A stretch of 64,000 nucleotides of DNA from JAHEZL01 sp964406465 (GTDB lineage Bacteria > Bacteroidota > Bacteroidia > Flavobacteriales_C > GCA-002722245). Each line of letters opens with the position of its first letter. The first letter of the stretch is position 1. A program made the translations under genes and the position numbers. Location of the stretch: NCBI GenBank assembly GCA_964406465.1, contig CAYORT010000001.1, positions 62,001 through 126,000 on the forward strand, read 5' to 3'. Under the pieces are notes generated by a model. The model ran no database searches. It was given only the letters and a program-made list of their open reading frames with translations, and had not been told where the DNA came from. Below are positions 7,740-16,472 of this stretch, piece after piece.

Positions 7740-9659
7740 ATGATAAAAAATTACTTTCTAGCCTTAATGGGTTTGTTATCTATTAGTGCTTATGCGCAAG
7801 ACGCGTGTGATTCTCCAGAACCTACGCCCGAACAGCAAGAGGAATATCTTAAAGCTGTAGAAGCAATGCGAAATGAGAAGGCGCTTGGCGATATCAGTAT
7901 CAATGGTAATTCTAATTTTGTTTTGTTGCCTTTAACAGTGCATATTGTTAGAAATAGCAATGGCAGTGGTGGTATCTCTCTCAAAGATTTTTATGATGCC
8001 TTTGATAGATTGAATGCTCAGTATATCCCTGCTGCTGTGCAATTTTATATTTGTGGATCGGTTAATTATATTGATGACGACAACATAAATGATTTCGAAA
8101 AGAATACCGATGTGTCACTCTTGAACAGCTATTTAGTCGCTAAAACATTTAATCTTTTTATTGTTGATGCTTACACAAGTTCGGGTAGCGGAGCTTGTGG
8201 TTTTGCTTATTATCCCGACAATATTGATAGCGATGATTTATCGGTATTGAAAACTTCATGTGTAAACGCTGGTACAACTTTGGAGCATGAAATAGGACAT
8301 GCACTTAATTTACGCCACACACATCAGGGCAATGGATCTGAATTGGTTGCTCGTCCGGGTAGCGGTAAAACAACCAACTGCGCCACAGATGGAGATTATT
8401 TTTGTGATACACCCGCCGATCCTGATATCACTTCTTGGACCATTAGTTCTGTTACATGTGAAGTAAGCAACAATGCCAATCCGCAAGACGCAAATGGTGA
8501 TGTTTATGTTCCAGATGGTAAAAATATTATGTCGTACTCTCCAAATAAAGCATGTAGAACAGTGTTTTCTGCTGAGCAATATGCTATGATTTCAAGTACG
8601 GCGAGAACGCATTATGACTGGACAAAAAAAACTTGTTCGTCGGCACCCGTGGCCAATTTCAATTTAGCTGGTGAAGTGGCGGTTGCAGGGCATGATGTCG
8701 TTCTTCAAGATCAATCTACTGGTGCAGGAATCAATAATCATTCATGGACCATCAATGGAGCTAATATTTCAACTTCTTCAGCGGTTAATCCTACCGTAAA
8801 TTTTGCCTCTGCAGGTTTATACAGTGTTACACTTTCTGTTTCAAATGGAGGTGGAAGCGATCAGATAACACAAAATGTTAAAGTAGTTGATCCCATAGTT
8901 TTGCCTTACTGTCAAAATTTCGATGCAGGTTCTATAGTTTTAGATAGTGTTGGAACAGTTGTTAAATCTTATGGTTTGCTAGCCATCAATAATTCAGCCG
9001 GTAAGTCAGGAATGGGTGTAGCTTTCACCGGAGCGTTATCTTCGGGCATTCCTTACTATGCCTATGCTCAAGACGGAGAGAAGCCATTTTTAACCAATCC
9101 GAATTTCGATTCTAAATTGATTTTCCCTTCTATTGATGCTACAAATTTTGCTAATCTTCAACTTACTTTCGATAAAAAATCGATGTATTTTTCTAAGGCC
9201 AGTTACGGCAATTTTAGGGTTTTGGTGAACAATACGGCGATTTCTCCAACCTATCAAATTGGCAGTGATGTAGAAGAAACATGGAGCACTATCAATTTCG
9301 ATTTGTCGGCTTACGATGGTACTATTTTCGATCTTACTTTTGAAGCAAATGCAAAATATTCTTCGTCGGGAGCATACTTAGATAACTTGATGATTGCAGG
9401 TGATATTACAACCGGTGTAAAGGCGTTGAATGTTGCAAGGGTTAGCGTATATCCCAATCCTGTTGGAGATGTGTTGTACATCAATGCTAACGGATTGCAA
9501 GCAGTGAAAATTATCAATGCTCTAGGTGAAACAGTTTTTGAAAAAGCACTATCAGAAAATTTAGTTTCGATTAATACGGCTGATTTGCACAGCGGCGTTT
9601 ATTTTGTTCAGTCGCAGATAAATGGTGCGATAGCCACAACAAAATTTATAAAAGAATAA
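7740..9659 (+). CDS. T9SS-secreted M43-like zinc metalloprotease with PKD domain
   Basis: 639 residues. The signal peptide is about residues 1-20 (ends SAYAQ). The protease domain (about 60-300) has the zinc motif HEIGHALNLRH at H183/E184/H187/H193 and a Met-turn NIMSYS, as in pregnancy-associated-plasma-protein-A-like (M43) metzincins; the usual Gly of HExxHxxGxxH is Asn190. Cysteines around the active site probably form disulfides. A PKD domain (about 303-385) and a jelly-roll-like region (about 390-560) follow. The last 75 residues (VSVYPNPVGDVLYIN...GVYFVQ...KFIKE) are a type A T9SS sorting domain. Expected to be exported through the type IX system and anchored or released at the cell surface. 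Confidence 0.93.
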   Translation: MIKNYFLALMGLLSISAYAQDACDSPEPTPEQQEEYLKAVEAMRNEKALGDISINGNSNFVLLPLTVHIVRNSNGSGGISLKDFYDAFDRLNAQYIPAAVQFYICGSVNYIDDDNINDFEKNTDVSLLNSYLVAKTFNLFIVDAYTSSGSGACGFAYYPDNIDSDDLSVLKTSCVNAGTTLEHEIGHALNLRHTHQGNGSELVARPGSGKTTNCATDGDYFCDTPADPDITSWTISSVTCEVSNNANPQDANGDVYVPDGKNIMSYSPNKACRTVFSAEQYAMISSTARTHYDWTKKTCSSAPVANFNLAGEVAVAGHDVVLQDQSTGAGINNHSWTINGANISTSSAVNPTVNFASAGLYSVTLSVSNGGGSDQITQNVKVVDPIVLPYCQNFDAGSIVLDSVGTVVKSYGLLAINNSAGKSGMGVAFTGALSSGIPYYAYAQDGEKPFLTNPNFDSKLIFPSIDATNFANLQLTFDKKSMYFSKASYGNFRVLVNNTAISPTYQIGSDVEETWSTINFDLSAYDGTIFDLTFEANAKYSSSGAYLDNLMIAGDITTGVKALNVARVSVYPNPVGDVLYINANGLQAVKIINALGETVFEKALSENLVSINTADLHSGVYFVQSQINGAIATTKFIKE

Positions 9660-9661
9660 TT

Positions 9662-10174
9662 TTACTTTTTAAATTCGAACATTACATTTTTGAAGTATAC
9701 AGCGAAGTTTTTTACTTCGTTGTTTTTTATTTGTGAGGTATCGGTATCGATGCTAAATCGCTTTATTTTGGAGCCTTCTTGGTACTGCACATAAATGCCG
9801 CAACCATCGCTGCAATCGGGACAACCATAAGTTCCTTCGCTTTGCGAACTTGGAAATTTACTCAGAATCTCTTTCGCCAATTTTACTTTTGTGGTGTCGT
9901 TAATTAAAGAATCGTACCTCATCTCGTTCTCATTTCTTTTAAAGTAGTTGTCGTGAAAGTCGGCAAGTAATAAATTTTTGTAATCTGTATATTGATACAT
10001 CGTTGCACAATTATCCATGCATTCGCCGCAGAAAGTGCCAAACACAATACTTTTTGGAACAATGCTATCTGTTTTCGCTATCGTAATTTTCTCTTCTTTA
10101 ATTTGAGGCGTTGAGGTTGCGCACGCAAAAAGAAGTGCAATAGATGAGCTTAAAATTATAGATAATGGTTTCAT
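9662..10174 (-). CDS. Cys-rich lipoprotein of unknown function
   Basis: 170 residues. The N-terminus is a lipoprotein signal with the lipobox LLFAC (Cys about residue 18), so it is probably anchored in the inner or outer membrane. The mature part has two Cys clusters, FCGECMDNC and CPDCSDGC, that could bind metal or form disulfides. No family was recognised. The stop lies 2 bp past the convergent metalloprotease stop. It follows the alpha-2-macroglobulin gene by 4 bp on the same strand, so the two are probably co-transcribed; a functional link is unproven. Confidence 0.75.
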   Translation of the reverse strand: MKPLSIILSSSIALLFACATSTPQIKEEKITIAKTDSIVPKSIVFGTFCGECMDNCATMYQYTDYKNLLLADFHDNYFKRNENEMRYDSLINDTTKVKLAKEILSKFPSSQSEGTYGCPDCSDGCGIYVQYQEGSKIKRFSIDTDTSQIKNNEVKNFAVYFKNVMFEFKK

Positions 10175-10178
10175 GATG

Positions 10179-13100
10179 CTATTCTACAGTTATTGTGAGC
10201 CCTTGTGTGTGTGCTGAAAATTCGGGGGCATACATGCATTCAATAGTACTTATTCCATTCGAGAAAGTTCCTTTGTGCGTCACCGTCATTTCGTATTCTA
10301 TTTGATGCTCACCCTTGTCAATTCTGTCGAAAAAGAAATCTACCGATGCATCTTTAACACTTTGATAGTACCAAGCACCAATGGAGTAATGATAGCTGCT
10401 TAGCACATCGGTAGGTTCGAAGGCTGAAGCGCGCATATCGCGCAGATGAATGAATTCCATTGTTCTATCGCTCGATACATACAATCGTACTTTTATTTTA
10501 TCACCAACATGTAAAATGGTGTTGCTGCTTATTTTTTCGATGGTATTGCCAGAAACTCTATAAAACTCTTTGCGCACTTTTAATGGAGTATTATTTGCCG
10601 AGGTGATTTTATCTAGTTCCTCAAAATACTCCCAATGCGCAGCACCAAAAGCTACCGATGGTCCATTGTTTTTCACAGTAATTTGCGACAATTTATTTCT
10701 CTCGATTTCATTTTCTTGCCAAGCCGTTTTGATGTAACCAGTGCCCGCTTCACTTTGCACAGTATAAGGATCGGTATCGTTTAAATGCTGATTGGAAATT
10801 ACTAGCACTTTGCCACCAATTTGCACATCGAGCGCGTTGTTGGTGCTTAACCAATTTTCACCTTGCAGCAACAAAGCGTAACATGCCAAAGCGGTTGATT
10901 TTGTTGAATTCCACGAATTGGTTTGTTTGTTTCGCAACAACCATAATCGCATTTTTTCTACACTTTCCATGTCATTATTTACTTCGGCAAATGCCTCAAT
11001 CAATAGTGATTGCGTTTCTATGGGTGCGCTGTACCAATAGTAACTGCTCACATTTTCTTTCCAATACATGCCCATTTCTTTGCTAAAGAAAGATCTTTCT
11101 TTTAGTGATTTCATAATGGCTTTTGCAAAGTCAACATCGCCCATTCTATAAAAAGCTAAAGCAATCATTGCTTGATTTTGCAGACTGTATTTGCTCCAAT
11201 AGATTTTTACATTATTCTTGTAGTAGTTGAATGCTTCGGTGAATTTAGATTTTGAAGGATAGAATGATCTTGAATAGAAGTAATGCACCAATTCAGCCGA
11301 TGGCATTGGTAGTTCTTCATAGTCATTTTTTATTTCTTGTAAATACCATTGATTTATTTCTCTATCTAAAAACGCAATTCCATCCTCTAATTTATTTTTC
11401 AAAGAAGGATAATCTTTAAAAATTTCTTCGCTTACATTAAGCTTAGAAAGATGACCAAATCCGCCTACTATATGTTCTGTGATGTAGAAAGAAGGTCGAC
11501 CGCCATCGAACCAGCTCCAGCCGTTGTTTTCTAAATCCATCAAGCGTTTTACAGCAGATGCAATATTTTTATCTAGCTCTTTTCCATTGAATAATTTCGC
11601 CAATCTACGTTTTGCTTCTGTTTCATTTTGTGCTTCATTCACCCATGGCGTTTCTTTAAGCAATACCGATTTTAGTTCTGGATTTTTTTCTAGTGCAGAA
11701 ATGAGCGCATCGCTATTTCCTGAAGTTTTTTCCCACTCGGCAAACATTGCTTTTATTTGAGGAGATGAATTCATAATGTGTCGGGTTATCGCATTGGCAT
11801 ACGCTCTGCTGAAAGTTTGTTCGGCGCACTCGTGAGGAAATTCACTTAAGTAAGGCATCGATTGAATGGCTGTCCATGCCGGATTTGCCGTAAATTCTAC
11901 TGTGTACTGATGATTTTTTAGAGTAGAAGATTTTAAATTTTGCATTCTATCAAAAACAAATTTTTCTTCTTCTTTCGAGTAAATGGTGAATGGCATTGTT
12001 TCGCGCACCAGCATTTTATTTTTCAAAACAGGAATTATTATTTCTTCGCCATCTTTAAAGTTGTTCGATGAAGCAGAAATTCTGCAAACAATAGCATCTA
12101 CATCTTCAGGAATGGCAATACTCCACTCGGCTTTTTGCGAAGATTTAGCATCCACCAAAATGTTTAAAGCGTCGGTTTTGATGTTTAAAGGCTGCATTGT
12201 TTTAGCATTCAACAACTGAAGATTGGCCACAGTATTTAAATTCTCTTCGGAGATGTTATCTATTTTAGCAGAGAAAACTATTTTGTCGTTGGCTCTAAAA
12301 AATCTGGGAGCAAACGAAGTAATCATCAAGTCTTTTTGCGCTAGTATATCATTGGTGGTGATACCTGTCATTAAATCCTGAGTGTATGAATACGTTCTAA
12401 ATTTCCATTTGGTGAGCGATTCAGGCAAAGTAAATTCAATGATGATTTCTCCTTTTTCATTGGTGCGCAGGTGAGGATAGAAGAAGGCTGTTTCATTGAA
12501 GTTTTTGCGAAGGGTGATGTCAACATTGCTGGAAGTCTGGTCTTGATTGCTGCTTTCTTTTTGCTGCAAATCTTCTTCTGATTTTATTGAAGCATCGTTG
12601 GCAGCATAAAAATTTGAAACGGAGTATTCTGCTATTGAATTCATTGCTGGTGCAGCCAAGCTTCTCAATTCAGCTTTCTTAAGTTTTAATTTTCCATTTG
12701 TAAGGTTGTGCGTCGCTCCAAATCCTTCAATATACCCCCAACCATAAGTTCTATAGTTGGCATAATGATCTACGCCATTATTTCTGTACCCGTAGTATTG
12801 ATAAGTGTAAATATATGAGTTGCCAAAACTACAACTCTCAGTATTATTTTGTTGCGCATTGTTTCTAAACAAATAGCTGTAATTTTCTGTGTATTCAATT
12901 AGATGATTTGTCCAGTTTTGTTCACCGTAATATCTATTGGTATTTAGCTGATCTAGCGCAGCATCATACATGCTAGCAAGCATTTCTGCGCTAACTTGCG
13001 TGGCATCTGGACCACTTAAAACCAATTTCCATTTCTCTGCTTGTCCGGGCGATAATTTATCTCTAAATGTTTCATATTTCACATTCAATCTTTTGTTGGA

Positions 13101-16100
13101 ATAAGGAACAATAAAGTCTAATACTTCGAGGTAAGTGCGATTGTTTTTGGTCATAGAAACCTGTATTGAAAATCCGCCGCGATGAGCTTCTGTAATAGGG
13201 ATTTCAAAAAGTTGCTGACTGTTATTTAAATTCACGTTTTTTACCCATTCGCGCTTGTTGTCGTTTATTAGAGTAAGAGTGTACAGGGCATTTTCAAAAG
13301 ATGACGCAAGAACAAATGAAACTTTATCACCTGGTTCTCCCTCTAGTTTGATTGGTGCAATCCAATGATCAACTACTGTTGCAGGTTTGTTTGAGTGTTT
13401 GTCGAATAGAGTAAATTCTTGAACCGATTCCACCGCAGTACCATATTTATCTTTCGATTTTAATTTAACAATGTATTTGCCATTGGGTAAATTTTTAAGT
13501 GCCGAAAGGTCGAGAGATTTGTTTTCAGCGGTATTGAATTTACCTTGTAAAACGGTAGTGCCCGAAGCTTGTTTTTCTGCCTTGCTGTATTGAATTTTTT
13601 CTAATGGAAACTTTTTGTAGAAATCATTTTCGCTCATGAGTAAAGTGTCGATTTCTCCAAATATGTTTTCTCTTGTAATTCTGTTGTCGCTTGAAAGCGC
13701 TTGTATTTCGTAGCTTCCAGAAGCATCGGTGAACTCTTGTTGAAGGTTAGTGCTATTGATTTTAAATTGAAGTTGATCGTTTTTTTCAACATTTTTTGAT
13801 ATAGCTAATGCAATTTCCAATGCTTTGTCGCCAATGGAGATGGATGTATTGTCTTCACGCGTTTCGCCAGTTAAATCGGTAACACTGGCGTGTACCTTAA
13901 AGGTGTAGTAAGCATCTTCTTTTTTAGAAGGAGATTGCGCCAGAAAGGTGTAAGTAAATTCTCCTTTATCGTTTGTTTTTACTTCGTGTTGATCGATATC
14001 AATTTCTTCGTGTTGTTGCGGCATTCTCCACCAATGCCATGAGTAATAAAATTGCTTTTGTCGTTTCACATTTAATTTTACTATTGCATTAGAAATTGCA
14101 GCTCCCGAAAGAGCCATTGCTTTACCAGTGATGGTTACAGAGTCGTTAAGTTTGTATTCACCCTTTGGCGCGTTTAGCGTTAATTCAAATTTTGGTCGTT
14201 TGTATTCTTCCACCTGCAATCCTATAGCATTATCATCACAACTCAGAGACCATCTTCCATTCATTCTATTTTTTGGTAGGTAGAAGGTTCCCGAGCATGA
14301 CCCAAATTCATTGGTATTGATAGTGGTGTCTTTTATCTTTTCTCCATTTGCATCTAAGAGCGATATTGTAACAGGAGTGTTTTTGCGCAAGTTGACAATT
14401 GGTTTATTGCCATATACCTCTGTAGAACTTGATGTGGAAATGATTTTGAAGTAGCAAGTTTGTGCCGGACGATAGAGCTCTCTATCGGTAAAAATAGTAT
14501 TTGTAGTTGTTTCGTTAGAGTGGCCTTCGTGAAAGTAAAAGTAATCGGTGTTGATGGCAATTTCATTGTTGCTTTCTACTGAGAAAGAAAAATTATAAGC
14601 GTTTTGCTTAGATATTTTTGCTAATCCATTGCTATCGGTTTTAACGCTTTCAATTAGTCGGTATTTTTCGCCATTGAAATAATTATTTTCGTACGCTTTA
14701 ATTTGTGCATTGGCGACAGGAGCACCTGTGAGGGAGTTTTTCACCACTATTTCTGCATTTCCATTTTCAACCAAAGTGATAGAGCTTTTAATGTTATTTA
14801 CTTCTATGAAACTAACACCCAGTCTTCCATTTTTGTTTTCTTTTTTAAAGTTCTCATTGCTACTGATAATGATAGAGTAGTAACCACTTTCAAGTGCGGG
14901 AAGTTCCACAAAAGTGGAGTACAAATTGTAATCGAGTTTATTGAAAAGCGTAATTTTTTGGGTAGCACATTTCTTCAAAATATTGGTGTCGATATTTCTT
15001 TGCTGCGCTTGGTAAAATGATTTAATGCCATTTACAGAATGCTTGTAAATTTTATAGTAAACCACATGTTCTTTTTGATTGTTTTGTAAGTTTTTGAATT
15101 CGATTTTTGCTAAAATGGATTTGTTGGGAAGGACATGTTTTTCGGTGGTGATGTGCGCATATGGAGTTTTGATATTTTCTAACAATTCTGTGAACTGTGA
15201 TTTCCCTTTTTTGTTTTTTTCTGCCTCTAATATTGCTTTGTGTAAAAGCGAAACGGCTGTTTTAAAATGCGCTGAATGTTTAGAGCTATTGCCTAAATCG
15301 CTATGTGCAACAGCCAATTGAAAGTATGCCTGATCTAGAAAATAATTGCTCTCGAAATTTTTAATCAGTTGTTCTAATGCCAAACGATAATTTTCTTGTT
15401 CCTGATTCAAATTGAAATGTTCCTTAGCAAAGTTTAGTCGGCGAAGAATAGAGTTTACATAAGCATCTTGTGGATTTTTATTAGAGTGAAATTTTTCTAA
15501 TTCTTGAAAAAGAGAAAGAACAAAATAGCGATTCTCTTTATCCTTAATAATTTCCATGTTTTCGAAACTACCATCTACTAGAAGTAGATTCTTGTTGAGT
15601 TCAGCAGAAAGAGGATATTGTTCTATTTTATTATTTCGAAATCCGATTTGAGTCTCTAACATTTTATTCACAAAGATGTCGTACAGCGTAGGGTAGGCAT
15701 GTGTTTGTGCTTTAGTGAGCGAATCAAGAAAATTGGGATTCGTTCTTTGAAGTTGCTCACTTCTTAGTAAAACTTGCTGGTGAATAGCAGTAACAGTATC
15801 GATGAATAGCTGTTGATTCCATTCCTTGAAATTGCTGCTTATTTCGCCTGTGTTTTCGTTTTTAATCAGTTGCCAAAGATTCATGTTGTGGTAATCTTTG
15901 AAAGTCTCTGCGCAGAGCAAACGCGCATATTCCTTGGAAGGAAAGGAAAGTGAAGAATCAACTTTTTGTAAAAAAGTAAAAGCAGCATCGTAATAATCTT
16001 CTTCCATATGATGCATGAGGTTCAACTTCATATCGATGGCTTTCACGATATGTTTGTGATGGTTGTTTTTTATGCTTTTTGTAAGAATCTTTTCGATGAG

Positions 16101-16289
16101 CACCAAGGCCGATTTGGGTAGGTTGGAGTCGATTTTACTTTGTACTTCTTTCCATTCTTTTTGGTAAAGAGGTTCAGGTACAAAATTATCGAGCTGATAA
16201 TTATCGAGTTGTTTTTTTTGAGCAATGGCGTATGTTAGTGTGATACCTATAAAAGCCAACAGCAGTGAGAAAAATATCTTTTTCTTCAT
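10179..16289 (-). CDS. Alpha-2-macroglobulin family protein with thioester
   Basis: 2036 residues from the ATG at 16289, which gives a clean signal peptide (MKKKIFFSLLLAFIGITLTY...AQ); the open frame runs 15 codons further upstream. The N-terminal third is helical and TPR-like. The middle has MG2-type beta domains (for example YKLNDSVTITGKAMALSGAAI) and the A2M core TEKGEI...FTLPESLTKWKFRTYSYT. The thioester motif is C-A-E-Q at Cys1488, inside ECAEQTFSRAYA, followed by an alpha/alpha thioester barrel. Such bacterial A2Ms act as broad protease traps in the periplasm or at the cell surface. The usual partner PBP1C gene is not in this window. Bacteroidota versions of about 2000 residues are common. 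Confidence 0.93.
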   Translation of the reverse strand: MKKKIFFSLLLAFIGITLTYAIAQKKQLDNYQLDNFVPEPLYQKEWKEVQSKIDSNLPKSALVLIEKILTKSIKNNHHKHIVKAIDMKLNLMHHMEEDYYDAAFTFLQKVDSSLSFPSKEYARLLCAETFKDYHNMNLWQLIKNENTGEISSNFKEWNQQLFIDTVTAIHQQVLLRSEQLQRTNPNFLDSLTKAQTHAYPTLYDIFVNKMLETQIGFRNNKIEQYPLSAELNKNLLLVDGSFENMEIIKDKENRYFVLSLFQELEKFHSNKNPQDAYVNSILRRLNFAKEHFNLNQEQENYRLALEQLIKNFESNYFLDQAYFQLAVAHSDLGNSSKHSAHFKTAVSLLHKAILEAEKNKKGKSQFTELLENIKTPYAHITTEKHVLPNKSILAKIEFKNLQNNQKEHVVYYKIYKHSVNGIKSFYQAQQRNIDTNILKKCATQKITLFNKLDYNLYSTFVELPALESGYYSIIISSNENFKKENKNGRLGVSFIEVNNIKSSITLVENGNAEIVVKNSLTGAPVANAQIKAYENNYFNGEKYRLIESVKTDSNGLAKISKQNAYNFSFSVESNNEIAINTDYFYFHEGHSNETTTNTIFTDRELYRPAQTCYFKIISTSSSTEVYGNKPIVNLRKNTPVTISLLDANGEKIKDTTINTNEFGSCSGTFYLPKNRMNGRWSLSCDDNAIGLQVEEYKRPKFELTLNAPKGEYKLNDSVTITGKAMALSGAAISNAIVKLNVKRQKQFYYSWHWWRMPQQHEEIDIDQHEVKTNDKGEFTYTFLAQSPSKKEDAYYTFKVHASVTDLTGETREDNTSISIGDKALEIALAISKNVEKNDQLQFKINSTNLQQEFTDASGSYEIQALSSDNRITRENIFGEIDTLLMSENDFYKKFPLEKIQYSKAEKQASGTTVLQGKFNTAENKSLDLSALKNLPNGKYIVKLKSKDKYGTAVESVQEFTLFDKHSNKPATVVDHWIAPIKLEGEPGDKVSFVLASSFENALYTLTLINDNKREWVKNVNLNNSQQLFEIPITEAHRGGFSIQVSMTKNNRTYLEVLDFIVPYSNKRLNVKYETFRDKLSPGQAEKWKLVLSGPDATQVSAEMLASMYDAALDQLNTNRYYGEQNWTNHLIEYTENYSYLFRNNAQQNNTESCSFGNSYIYTYQYYGYRNNGVDHYANYRTYGWGYIEGFGATHNLTNGKLKLKKAELRSLAAPAMNSIAEYSVSNFYAANDASIKSEEDLQQKESSNQDQTSSNVDITLRKNFNETAFFYPHLRTNEKGEIIIEFTLPESLTKWKFRTYSYTQDLMTGITTNDILAQKDLMITSFAPRFFRANDKIVFSAKIDNISEENLNTVANLQLLNAKTMQPLNIKTDALNILVDAKSSQKAEWSIAIPEDVDAIVCRISASSNNFKDGEEIIIPVLKNKMLVRETMPFTIYSKEEEKFVFDRMQNLKSSTLKNHQYTVEFTANPAWTAIQSMPYLSEFPHECAEQTFSRAYANAITRHIMNSSPQIKAMFAEWEKTSGNSDALISALEKNPELKSVLLKETPWVNEAQNETEAKRRLAKLFNGKELDKNIASAVKRLMDLENNGWSWFDGGRPSFYITEHIVGGFGHLSKLNVSEEIFKDYPSLKNKLEDGIAFLDREINQWYLQEIKNDYEELPMPSAELVHYFYSRSFYPSKSKFTEAFNYYKNNVKIYWSKYSLQNQAMIALAFYRMGDVDFAKAIMKSLKERSFFSKEMGMYWKENVSSYYWYSAPIETQSLLIEAFAEVNNDMESVEKMRLWLLRNKQTNSWNSTKSTALACYALLLQGENWLSTNNALDVQIGGKVLVISNQHLNDTDPYTVQSEAGTGYIKTAWQENEIERNKLSQITVKNNGPSVAFGAAHWEYFEELDKITSANNTPLKVRKEFYRVSGNTIEKISSNTILHVGDKIKVRLYVSSDRTMEFIHLRDMRASAFEPTDVLSSYHYSIGAWYYQSVKDASVDFFFDRIDKGEHQIEYEMTVTHKGTFSNGISTIECMYAPEFSAHTQGLTITVE

Positions 16290-16472
16290 AAATAGAATTT
16301 GTAGTGCATTAAATTTCATCAATAAAGACCACAAAAACCAAAAAGGTTGGAATTATTTTTTAATTCGGTTTTTGCGATTATTTCTTAATTTTATTGCAAT
16401 AACTGTGCAGCTTAACTAAAATTGTTGAAGAATGCTTTTTACAGTTGTTTGGATGTTTAATTGCTAATACAA

